From an uncultured Bacteroidota bacterium (GTDB lineage Bacteria; Bacteroidota; Bacteroidia; Bacteroidales; P3), in NCBI GenBank assembly GCA_902784465.1, contig CACZUZ010000016.1:1-53812 (forward strand): a DNA stretch of 53,812 bases, in the 5' to 3' direction. The position numbers and the translations under genes are program-made. This document shows, piece by piece, positions 1 to 6,220 of this stretch. Each line of letters opens with the position of its first letter. Positions within the stretch are counted from its first letter, which is position 1. The notes under the pieces are model-generated. The model saw nothing but the letters and a program-made list of their open reading frames with translations. It ran no database searches and was not told the DNA's origin.

Positions 1-44
1 AATCAAATAACAACACATTAAAAATCAAGACACTTATTTACGAT

Positions 45-923
45 ATGAAAAAATTCAACTTATTTACAATCGCAGTACTGCTGGCACTCCTCGCAACAAG
101 CTGCTCAAAGGAGGAAGGCCGCTTCAGTCTCGTCGCCAACCAGATGAGAAGCCACTCAAAAATCCTGATGAACGACGCCTACAACGGATCTTGGGTCGCA
201 GGCGAAAAGGTATTGCTCAACGGTGTAGGACGCACCATCGCTGTCGAAGATGACAAATACTACCTTGATGGCGACGCCCCCGTTTCAGGCACCCCCTATC
301 AGGCCATCTATCCATTCATTACTGGCGGTAGCGATGCCGATGGCAATGTCGTCTCCATCGTCGGTAACACCATGACAATAACCAACCTCGTTGTCGACTT
401 CGTAACCGGCGGATACAAGGTTATGTTCCCCATGGCATCGTCATCAGTTGAGGCTACTTCTTCCGGCTGCCGATTGTTGTTCGACCACGCCACAGCAGCC
501 CTCAAACTCACCCTCAAGAACAAAAATATGAGTGAAGGCTGCACCCTCTCCTCCATCAAGGTCTTCACCCAGGCATCCTCTACTGTTACTCCACTCTCGA
601 CAAATTCAGTCACAGCTTTATGGAAGGTTCAAGGTCCTTCTGTTCCCGTGGGTGAAATTGGCGGCATCAACGGCGATCAAACCATCAGTAACGGCTGCGA
701 GATGAACTTCACGCTCAAGACCAACAACGTCCCCAACAAGCTCTTTGAAAAGGATACGCCTGTCTCCTTCTGCGTACCTGTGACGGTCAACAAGCTGAAC
801 AAGATTTCTGTCATCGGCTACGACCAGGACGGCAAGCAGGTCTTCACCAGAACCAAAGAGCTCGGTTCCGACCAGACAATCAATGCTAATATCATTTATC
901 CAGTACCAACCATTGAATTCTAA
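45..923 (+). CDS. Fimbrillin-like surface lipoprotein
   Basis: The 292-residue product begins with a lipoprotein signal peptide ending in the lipobox LLATSC, so it should be lipid-anchored and probably exported to the outer membrane. The mature part has the fimbrillin/Mfa-like pattern also seen in the lipoprotein at 16093-17874: a W-x-x-G-E/D-x-V-x-x-N-G segment near residues 50-60, a following Y-x-D-G strand, then a YPF/FPAS-type segment around residue 90. No enzyme motif is visible. Its stop is 5 nt before the small protein at 929, suggesting one transcript. By family these proteins form pili or adhesins. Whether this one polymerises is not shown by the sequence. The ATG at 45 is chosen because it starts the signal peptide (MKKFNLF). 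Confidence 0.75.
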   Translation: MKKFNLFTIAVLLALLATSCSKEEGRFSLVANQMRSHSKILMNDAYNGSWVAGEKVLLNGVGRTIAVEDDKYYLDGDAPVSGTPYQAIYPFITGGSDADGNVVSIVGNTMTITNLVVDFVTGGYKVMFPMASSSVEATSSGCRLLFDHATAALKLTLKNKNMSEGCTLSSIKVFTQASSTVTPLSTNSVTALWKVQGPSVPVGEIGGINGDQTISNGCEMNFTLKTNNVPNKLFEKDTPVSFCVPVTVNKLNKISVIGYDQDGKQVFTRTKELGSDQTINANIIYPVPTIEF

Positions 924-928
924 TAGCC

Positions 929-1138
929 ATGAAAAACGATAAAAAACAATATTCAGCACCCGAACTGACTGTAGTTTCTTTCCGAATCGAGCAAGGTTTC
1001 GGTATTAGCGACGAAGCAGCAAGTACATTTCACATGTTTTTCCTGGATGAGACTCCAACAACTGGCTACAACGCCCAGAGCCAACAATTGTGGGATGAAC
1101 AAAATTCCAACGACAACATTTTCGGCGAAACCTGGTAG
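929..1138 (+). CDS. Small Trp-ended protein paired with fimbrillin-like lipoprotein (copy 1)
   Basis: A 69-residue protein, not recognised as a named family. Its N-terminus (KKQYSAPELTVVSF, then EQGFGIS) matches those of two other small proteins in this window, at 5847-6056 and 15890-16081. The three share a Y-x-x-P-x-L-T pattern, a Phe followed by a Gly-Phe, and a C-terminus ending in Trp or Trp-Asn (here FGETW). The middle is acidic, Asn/Gln-rich and variable. There is no signal peptide or membrane segment. It lies 5 nt after the fimbrillin-like gene and is followed by a terminator, so the two form a compact unit. A conserved head with a variable body could mean a secreted or processed peptide, or a chaperone or regulator of the lipoprotein. 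None of these is shown. Confidence 0.65.
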   Translation: MKNDKKQYSAPELTVVSFRIEQGFGISDEAASTFHMFFLDETPTTGYNAQSQQLWDEQNSNDNIFGETW

Positions 1139-1168
1139 TAGTCAGTTCTCCACAAGAATCTAATTGAC

Positions 1169-1201
1169 AAAACGAGCCACCTGCACAAGGCGGCTCGTTT
1201 T
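1169..1201 (+). terminator. Intrinsic terminator after the copy 1 pair
   Basis: Inverted arms AAAACGAGCC and GGCTCGTTTT enclose a 13-nt loop about 30 nt past the stop of the small protein. The T-run closing the stem makes a rho-independent terminator likely. Confidence 0.7.
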
Positions 1202-1211
1202 GTATTTATGA

Positions 1212-1442
1212 ATTCCTTTTGTAGAGGCTTGGATGTTCATCAACATGATTGCCATGCATTGGTACTATGAACTAAGGCACAAGATGATTGAATCCGGCCT
1301 CATAAAGAAATACTCTCCTAGGGATATGCTCAGGGTGCTGGGGCGATTGAGAAGCGTATACGTCAATGGCTGCTGGTGTACAACAGAGGTCACTGCCAAA
1401 GAACAAAGGCTGTTTGAGGCTATTGGTGTCGATATTACGTGA
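1212..1442 (+). pseudogene. C-terminal fragment of an IS4/IS1634-type transposase
   Basis: The open frame from about 1212 encodes a segment (VEAWMFINMIAMHWYYEL, then a KYSPRDMLRVLGRLRSV stretch) that resembles the extreme C-terminus of DDE transposases of the IS4/IS1634 group, where a hydrophobic helix is followed by a short basic helix and a final E-T-K-Q-like tail. The catalytic core is absent and no inverted repeats were found. It is a relic immediately after the terminator. The family assignment is from pattern memory. Confidence 0.55.
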
Positions 1443-1584
1443 AAAAAGGGATTTCCTTGTGCTCCACCTTGGCTCTCAAGTAAACCGTGTATTTTATAAC
1501 TTATTGTTTTTGTAGGTCAATAAAAACGTTGGCAGCTTGATTACTAATAAAGGTTGAAGCTGTTTTAGACGTTCACCCATGAAA

Positions 1585-1860
1585 CTATTTTGCTGAGTAC
1601 GTAGTGCCATGCCATTTGATGACCGCTTTGCCGTTGCCGCCTGCTGTAGCGCCGCCGGCGGTGGTTGAATAGCCCATGCCATTGGTGGTATTGCCCCAGC
1701 TGCTGCCGCCGGCACCGCTATAGCTTTCGTAGGTGGCATTTGCACTGGTAAAGTGCCAGGTGTTTCCACCGATGTAGCCACCTCCGCCTCCACCGCAACC
1801 TTCGCATGATTGCGCTCCGGTTGACCGCGTCGCGTTCTCAGCGCGACAAACGGCTCTTTT
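1585..1860 (-). pseudogene. Glycine-rich domain remnant, distal copy
   Basis: Read on the minus strand, the frame ending at the TAG at 1585-1587 encodes a Cys/Gly-rich run (CEGCGGGGGYIGGNTWHF) and a tail ending AVIKWHGTTYSAK. This matches the glycine-rich domain found at the ends of large Bacteroidota surface proteins, which characteristically close with G-N-G-x-A-x-I-x-W. It is in the same frame as the copy just upstream (1861-2079), separated only by that copy's TAA. There is no plausible start codon or signal peptide, so it is annotated as a decayed fragment. Confidence 0.5.
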
Positions 1861-2079
1861 TTAATTTGTAGTGCCATACCATTTGATGACCGCTTGGCCG
1901 TTTCCTTCCCTCTGTCCGGCAGTGGTGCTGAAGTTGGTGCTGAAACTGCTATTGTAGTTGCTGTTTCCTCCGCAACCGCCAGCATTATTGCTATTACCCA
2001 TGTAAGGAAACTTTGCAAAAACAAAAAACCCACTGCCGGAAATCCCGATAGGGGTATGGCATTTAAGAGCCTCAGCTGA
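1861..2079 (-). pseudogene. Glycine-rich domain remnant, proximal copy
   Basis: The minus-strand frame between a TAG at 2080-2082 and the TAA at 1861-1863 encodes SAEALKCHTPIGISGSGF, then a Gly/Asn/Ser-rich stretch (AGGCGGNSNYNSSFST) and the tail GNGQAVIKWYGTTN. The tail is nearly the same as that of the adjacent copy (GNGKAVIKWHGTT), so this is a tandem duplication of one C-terminal domain. No start codon or upstream body of a surface protein is present. Confidence 0.5.
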
Positions 2080-2271
2080 CTACGTCTACGTTGCTGCACT
2101 TCTGAATATCAAACAGATTTGTTCTTCGCTCAGCTTTCGCAACTTCCAATATGTTTTTATATCTATTCTAATTCTTTTCCCTCGCCTTGTCCGCGAGTGG
2201 GGTACTCGCGGGGCTCACGCTCGGAATGCCATAATTATCGTTTTGGTTTTACGGTGCATAATGCACATTTA

Positions 2272-2505
2272 TTACATCGACTCAAGAATGTCCATGAATT
2301 CTTGGCGAGTCATTCCGAGGTCACGGATGGCATTGCGTACAACGAATTCAGGAATTGGCTCAACGTGTGTCTGAAACACGATGGTACGCCGCAAGCCTGG
2401 CTTCATCCATATCTCATGACCACCAGCGGTGCGCAAAGGCTGCAATCCCAACCGCATCAGCAGGTCGCGGAACTCCTTGACGGTGATGTTCGACAGCTTC
2501 TTCAT
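2272..2505 (-). CDS. hicA: HicA-family mRNA interferase toxin (pair 1)
   Basis: The 77-residue product has the HicA/YcfA dsRBD-like fold signature: helix 1 (VKEFRDLLMRLG), the strand G-G-H-E-I-W with the likely catalytic His at residue 30, then a strand H-x-x-P-I-P and a C-terminal helix ending E-F-x-x-x-L-E. The HicA family cleaves mRNA in the absence of antitoxin. The start is 4 nt after the antitoxin stop, so the two are probably translationally coupled. The order is antitoxin first, the reverse of the classical hicA-hicB layout. The second pair at 3531-4156 is clearly paralogous. Confidence 0.85.
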   Translation of the reverse strand: MKKLSNITVKEFRDLLMRLGLQPLRTAGGHEIWMKPGLRRTIVFQTHVEPIPEFVVRNAIRDLGMTRQEFMDILESM

Positions 2506-2509
2506 AGCC

Positions 2510-2863
2510 CTATGCCATTGCCGCTATACGCATCGGTGCCGACACCTTTTCGTAGTTGATGTGACCACCGAGCAACTTGGAGACTTCGGGTTTGCGGACA
2601 AGACGACTAAACGATGGCGGGGTGAGCTTCTTCTCGGTCACTTTCCAACCGTGCTCTTTGAGGTCGTCCCACAGCGTTCCCATCTCGAGGCAGGTCTCGA
2701 CATATATCTGGAACCGTTCGTAGAAGTTCTTGACGGCATCGCCATAGTCCTTGCCCGAGGTGCTGATGTCGAGCGACGGACAATAGGCTATCAGATTGTC
2801 GCCCTCGCGAAAGATGTAATATTCTATCGCAAAGCGGTATTCTTCGTTGCTTTTACTGTTCAT
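2510..2863 (-). CDS. hicB: HicB-like antitoxin (pair 1)
   Basis: The 117-residue product begins with a degenerate RNase H-like HicB fold (EEYRFAIEYYIFREGDN, then the AYCPSLDISTSG strand), as in HicB proteins that cap HicA. The C-terminal 40 residues carry R-K-P and P-M-R-I motifs shared with the second HicB in this window and may bind DNA or the toxin. It is the first gene of the operon and lies 24 nt downstream of a TACTTTTG promoter element. Its role as the neutralising partner of the adjacent HicA rests on family and adjacency. Confidence 0.8.
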   Translation of the reverse strand: MNSKSNEEYRFAIEYYIFREGDNLIAYCPSLDISTSGKDYGDAVKNFYERFQIYVETCLEMGTLWDDLKEHGWKVTEKKLTPPSFSRLVRKPEVSKLLGGHINYEKVSAPMRIAAMA

Positions 2864-2886
2864 CGGTATAATGTTTTTTTAATTTG

Positions 2887-2894
2887 CAAAAGTA
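2887..2894 (-). promoter_or_regulatory. -7 promoter element for hicBA pair 1
   Basis: TACTTTTG on the minus strand matches the Bacteroidota -7 consensus TAnnTTTG and lies 24 bp before the hicB start. A clear -33 TTTG is not obvious. Confidence 0.5.
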
Positions 2895-2933
2895 CACATT
2901 TTATTTTGATTGGCGAAATTTAGTTTTTAAGCG

Positions 2934-2970
2934 CAAAAAAAAAACGCCCCTGCATTTTCTTATGAGGGGT
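2934..2970 (-). terminator. Minus-strand terminator upstream of hicBA pair 1
   Basis: On the minus strand an ACCCCT...AGGGGC stem is followed by a run of about ten T (a plus-strand A-run at 2935-2944). It insulates hicBA from whatever was transcribed from 3.0-3.4 kb. Confidence 0.6.
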
Positions 2971-2996
2971 GGTATAGAGTATCTTTTTGTGATAGG

Positions 2997-3095
2997 TTAG
3001 AAAGACATACGGCTTGAACGGATTATGCGGTTGACTATCTCGTATTCGCCCTCGATGTGAAACACAACCGTCCAGAGGTGATTAATAATGTTCAT
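2997..3095 (-). CDS. Tiny ORF or C-terminal gene fragment
   Basis: A 32-codon minus-strand frame (MNIINHLWTVVFHIEGEYEI, ending SSRMSF) sits just before a strong terminator, so it may be the 3' end of a lost gene or a short real gene. No family is recognised. The composition (alternating hydrophobic, then basic) is protein-like, but length alone gives little support. Confidence 0.25.
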   Translation of the reverse strand: MNIINHLWTVVFHIEGEYEIVNRIIRSSRMSF

Positions 3096-3210
3096 TGTTT
3101 TGGCAATTTACCGTTGGCCGTCCGTCAGACACAGCTGTGGCCCCGCCGAATGGTGGAGCCGCAGCTGTTTGTTTTGTATGTTTCTCCGCTGAAAGGGGCT
3201 GTCACGTCCT

Positions 3211-3278
3211 GTTTTCCCCGTTTTCAAAACCGATTGGCGTTTTCACGACCCGTTTTCCCCGTTTTCAAAACCGATTGG
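3211..3278. repeat. Two 27-bp direct repeats, period 41 bp
   Basis: The 27-bp unit beginning GTTTTCCCCGTTTTC and ending CCGATTGG occurs at 3211-3237 and again at 3252-3278. The second copy ends 2 bp before the 100-bp duplicated regulator tail at 3281, which makes it a possible recombination boundary. Confidence 0.75.
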
Positions 3279-3280
3279 AA

Positions 3281-3380
3281 CATTTTGTCATCTTGCGGCC
3301 TGGCGGTACTCGGTGGGGGACATGGAATACTGGTCGCGGAAGAGGCGGTTGAAGGTGCTGCGGTTGGTGATGCCGCACTC
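3281..3380. repeat. 100-bp duplicated block, copy 1
   Basis: By eye it is identical to 6222-6321. Both encode the last 30-odd residues of an AraC-type HTH. The flanks differ completely on both sides. Confidence 0.85.
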
Positions 3381-3420
3381 GGATGCTGTCACTGCATCCA
3401 TTGGCTGACATCGGCATCTG
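3288..3420 (-). pseudogene. Orphan C-terminal HTH tail of an AraC-family regulator
   Basis: The minus-strand frame PMDAVTASECGITNRSTF, RDQYSMSPTEYRQAAR, then TGA at 3288-3290, is the second helix-turn-helix and end of an AraC regulator. The last 100 bp are identical to the end of the TPR-AraC gene at 6221-7891. Here the PMDAVTAS segment that the other copy lacks is present, but everything upstream is missing. It therefore preserves what the distal copy probably looked like before its deletion. Confidence 0.7.
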
Positions 3421-3530
3421 CACCGATGACAGGACGCACCCGCTCGATGAGATTATCACTAACCCCACCGGATGGTATGCCCCGCGACCGAAGTGGAGCG
3501 AACCCCGGCATGGGCGGCATGACAATCAAA

Positions 3531-3764
3531 TCAAAGCGATTCCAGCAGGGCGATAAACTCTTTCTTTGTCATGCCGAGGGTTTTGATAGCATTCTGCACA
3601 ACGAATTCAGGAATTGGTTGCTTGTGGGTTTGGAAAACGACAGGCCTGGGCATTCCTTCCTTTGACCACATCTCATGACCGCCTTTAGTGCGCTCAACTG
3701 TTAGTCCACGCTGTGCCAGAATTGCGCGTAGTTCCACAATGGTAATGTTGGATAAGTTTCTCAT
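3531..3764 (-). CDS. hicA: HicA-family mRNA interferase toxin (pair 2)
   Basis: The 77-residue product aligns along its whole length with the HicA at 2272-2505: L-S-N-I-T at residues 4-8, G-G-H-E-M-W with His30 as the likely catalytic residue, V-F-Q-T-H-x-x-P-I-P-E-F-V, and a C-terminal F-x-x-L-L-E-S-x. The start ATG overlaps the antitoxin stop by 4 nt (ATGA type), which indicates translational coupling. The toxins of the two pairs have diverged enough in sequence that cross-neutralisation cannot be assumed. Confidence 0.85.
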   Translation of the reverse strand: MRNLSNITIVELRAILAQRGLTVERTKGGHEMWSKEGMPRPVVFQTHKQPIPEFVVQNAIKTLGMTKKEFIALLESL

Positions 3765-4156
3765 GCCTGCACGGATAATCTCATTGGAGAAACAACACGC
3801 TCAAAACTCACATTGTTTGCATAAAGCTCTTTCATCTTGGGCTTACGCATCAGGGTTTGTTGCGATGGCGGTTTAAGCTGTCGGTTCTGCACCTTCCAGC
3901 CGTGTTCCCGCAGGTCATCCAACAAAGTGCCATGCTCTATCCAGTATTCCGCATACAATTCAAAACACTCATAGAAATTGGCCACTGCCTCGCTGTAAGA
4001 ATCTCCAGAAGTGCAAATATCCAATGAGGGACTCCACGCGATATAGTCACCGTTCTCTATAAAGATATAGTACTCTATCGAGAAGCGGTATTCGTTGGAC
4101 GTTTTAGGGTCAACTGTTGTGGCATTCAGTTTCAAAGGTGTGCTTTTTCTACTCAT
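3761..4156 (-). CDS. hicB: HicB-like antitoxin (pair 2)
   Basis: The 131-residue product is a paralogue of the HicB at 2510-2863: S-N-E-Y-R-F-S-I-E-Y-Y-I-F, a W-S-P-S-L-D-I-C-T-S-G strand, then L-x-D-D-L-R-E-H-G-W-K-V and a C-terminal S-P-M-R. It carries an extra 15-residue basic N-terminus. It precedes and overlaps hicA, and a TATTTTTG element lies 22 bp before the start. By family it binds and silences the HicA nuclease. Confidence 0.8.
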   Translation of the reverse strand: MSRKSTPLKLNATTVDPKTSNEYRFSIEYYIFIENGDYIAWSPSLDICTSGDSYSEAVANFYECFELYAEYWIEHGTLLDDLREHGWKVQNRQLKPPSQQTLMRKPKMKELYANNVSFERVVSPMRLSVQA

Positions 4157-4177
4157 AACAAGTCATATTTTGAAATG

Positions 4178-4185
4178 CAAAAATA
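4178..4185 (-). promoter_or_regulatory. -7 promoter element for hicBA pair 2
   Basis: TATTTTTG on the minus strand (consensus TAnnTTTG) is placed 22 bp before the hicB start, almost the same geometry as pair 1. Confidence 0.5.
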
Positions 4186-4366
4186 CACAATTTCTGCGAC
4201 ATGATGAAAATATTTTTTGCTATGTCATGAACGGATCTTTTGACCCGGTGAAAAAGCTGAACAAGACATATTCTTTCAAGCAAATCTTCAAGTACATGTC
4301 CAAATACAAGAAAGTGCAAACCTCAGAGAATGGAACATGGAAGACAGCGACCATTTCCATATCTTT

Positions 4367-5824
4367 TTAGAATGCAAAGAAGGGTCGAATGAAGATGTTA
4401 TAATGGTTTATACTGTTGTCCTTGATTTGAGCATTGACATTGCCTGACCCGTTACCAAAGTTCGCTACCCAATTATATTTCTCCGCATTTTCAAAGCCTG
4501 CACATTGCGTGGTGCTCCAATACATCGACCAAGTGAAGCCCCAGCCGCCAGCCGCAGCGACTTTAGAACGTATGTTTGCATAACTGAAGGTGCTGTTTGG
4601 CGTTGTCGAAAGGTCGGTGTTACTTTCTGTGAGGCCTTTCGCTATCATGTTCCACTGCCCAAGGCTTGGCAACGACCACTCGCTGGCTCCGGCAGGACGG
4701 GCTGTGCTGTAGTTGCGTGAATTCACGGCTGCATGATGGCTATTAGAGTGAGAAGCGTTGTTGCTCACCGCAAGCGTTGTTGCCGCAATGCCATTCTTGA
4801 GGTTCAACGCATCAGAGAAACTATAACCCTCACCATTGCAGTCAGCATGGTTCGAGCAGTAAAATTTATTCGAGGGGTCTGCAATTTCACCCAGCGAAAT
4901 GGCTATTCCTTTGTAGGTGCTGTTACCTTCTTCCACGCTGCCTGCCGTTCCCACATAGGCGACAATGCCGGAAGCAGTAGCGCCAGCAAGTTCGGCGGTG
5001 CGGACGTGCGAGTACAGCTTGCTGTCGGTGGCTATGACCTTGCCGACGCTACATGTTGTGGCGCTCGCCATTGCCAGCACTTGGTTCATCTTCACCGTGA
5101 TTTCATAGTATTGGCCGTTGCTGAAACTCACGTCGGACTTGATGTAGTCGTAGTTAGTGCCGCCAGCGGTGGCCACCATGCTCACCGTCTGACCGCTGAA
5201 GCCGGGGATGGCCACATAGATATCGCTGGTGGCCGAAGTGGGGGTGACGGTGTAGGTGTGGGTGCCGTCGCTGACCTTCAGCGGTGTGACGCTGATGGCA
5301 GCATCGCTGGTGTTCTTCAGCGTGAACTTGACGATGGCCTGCTGGTTGACGAAGTTGGCGGCAGCGGCGGTTCTGATGTTGCCGCCGGAGATGCCGGAGA
5401 CGGTGACCGTGGCCACGGCATAGTCGCAATGCGCGGCGATGTACGCCAGCGTGCCGTCCTGACTGCTGTAGTTGGGGTTCTCATTGAACTTCAGCGTCAA
5501 CTCGTCGTCCACGGCGATGGTGCCCGTGAGCGTGCCGCTGAGTCGGCACGAGCGTCCGTCGTTGCTGATGTTTTGCGGGGTCAGGGTGCCGAGCGGGTTG
5601 CTGCCCTTATAGACCTTCACCTGTTCGCCCGCGGCCCATGTGGCGTGGAGCCCAGTGCCATCGAGGGTGAGCTGCTTGGTGCCGCCGTCCGACGGCATCG
5701 AGGCTTCGACATTCATGGTGAACTGCCCACTGACGGGCTTGTAATCCTTTTCGCATGAGACGAAGGTCACGCCGGCCACCGTCATCAGGGCCAGCATACA
5801 GATGTTGCTAAAAATCTTCTTCAT
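4367..5824 (-). CDS. Fimbrillin-like lipoprotein with C-terminal FISUMP/DUF1566-like domain
   Basis: The signal peptide ends in the lipobox TFVSC (Cys at about residue 25). The N-terminal half resembles fimbrillin-type proteins (TWAAGEQVKVY, a W-x-x-G-E-x-V motif also present in the lipoprotein at 45-923). The C-terminal 130 residues have the FISUMP/DUF1566 pattern: W-S-L-P-S-x-x-Q-W-N-M-I, G-W-G-F-T, Y-W-S-T-T-Q, and a terminal F-I-R-P-F. The ATG at 5824 is preferred because GGAGG lies 8 nt upstream. Longer starts would run into the preceding small gene. It is the second gene after the small protein at 5847-6056 and behind the broken regulator, so the three may have formed one regulatory unit. 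Function is probably cell-surface. Confidence 0.75.
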   Translation of the reverse strand: MKKIFSNICMLALMTVAGVTFVSCEKDYKPVSGQFTMNVEASMPSDGGTKQLTLDGTGLHATWAAGEQVKVYKGSNPLGTLTPQNISNDGRSCRLSGTLTGTIAVDDELTLKFNENPNYSSQDGTLAYIAAHCDYAVATVTVSGISGGNIRTAAAANFVNQQAIVKFTLKNTSDAAISVTPLKVSDGTHTYTVTPTSATSDIYVAIPGFSGQTVSMVATAGGTNYDYIKSDVSFSNGQYYEITVKMNQVLAMASATTCSVGKVIATDSKLYSHVRTAELAGATASGIVAYVGTAGSVEEGNSTYKGIAISLGEIADPSNKFYCSNHADCNGEGYSFSDALNLKNGIAATTLAVSNNASHSNSHHAAVNSRNYSTARPAGASEWSLPSLGQWNMIAKGLTESNTDLSTTPNSTFSYANIRSKVAAAGGWGFTWSMYWSTTQCAGFENAEKYNWVANFGNGSGNVNAQIKDNSINHYNIFIRPFFAF

Positions 5825-5846
5825 TTTCATTTCCTCCATTTTTCGA

Positions 5847-6056
5847 TTAATTCCAAGTCTCGCCGAATGCGCTGCCGTATTCAGTGCGTCCAACATATTC
5901 GCCTTGGCTGTTGTTGCCGAACAGCCACTCTCCGAGGATTACGGAGTTAGTGCCCGTGAGTTCATTGCTAGCGGTGAAGCCTTGCTCCATCTTGAAGGTC
6001 ACCACCGTCAGCTGCAGCGGCGCGTAGGTTTTCTTTTCGTTTGTTGAATCTTTCAT
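5847..6056 (-). CDS. Small Trp-ended protein paired with fimbrillin-like lipoprotein (copy 2)
   Basis: A 69-residue protein using the ATG at 6056 (MKDSTNEKKTYAP). A longer upstream frame is rejected because its extra 21 residues fall in AT-rich promoter-like sequence. It shares KxYxPxxLTVVxFKMEQGF with the copy at 929 and, like it, ends FGETW (here FGETWN). The middle is a Gly/Asn/Glu-rich variable stretch. There is no signal peptide. It lies 22 nt before the lipoprotein, so here the small gene precedes its partner, whereas in the other two loci it follows. No named family is recognised. Confidence 0.65.
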   Translation of the reverse strand: MKDSTNEKKTYAPLQLTVVTFKMEQGFTASNELTGTNSVILGEWLFGNNSQGEYVGRTEYGSAFGETWN

Positions 6057-6220
6057 TGTATTTATGTTGTTGTAATTTTTTTGCAAAAGTACAGAAACGC
6101 GCAGAAAGGCATTGCCCACTGCTTAAAAAAGTTGTATGATATTTTCAATTCACACAACTTGTGCAAGTTGCAAAGGATTTTTAAGGATTTATTTGGCAAA
6201 TCGGGAACACGCAACCCCGT

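Noticed and set aside
3057-3665. 202-codon plus-strand frame
   Set aside because: Runs across repeats, the antisense of the AraC tail and the antisense of hicA; no consistent protein character.
4225-4370. Plus-strand frame of about 47 residues (MNGSFDPVKKLNKTYSF...)
   Set aside because: Looks mildly protein-like, but has no recognisable family or promoter and overlaps the hicB promoter area; too weak to annotate.
4733-5758. 341-codon plus-strand frame opposite the FISUMP lipoprotein
   Set aside because: Ala/Gly/Val-rich antisense shadow; the minus strand has a lipobox, ribosome site and domain pattern.
929-6056. RiPP biosynthetic cluster with the small Trp-ended proteins as precursors
   Set aside because: No radical SAM, LanM, YcaO, protease-exporter or similar maturation gene adjoins any of the three loci; the precursor idea is kept only as one possibility in the finding.
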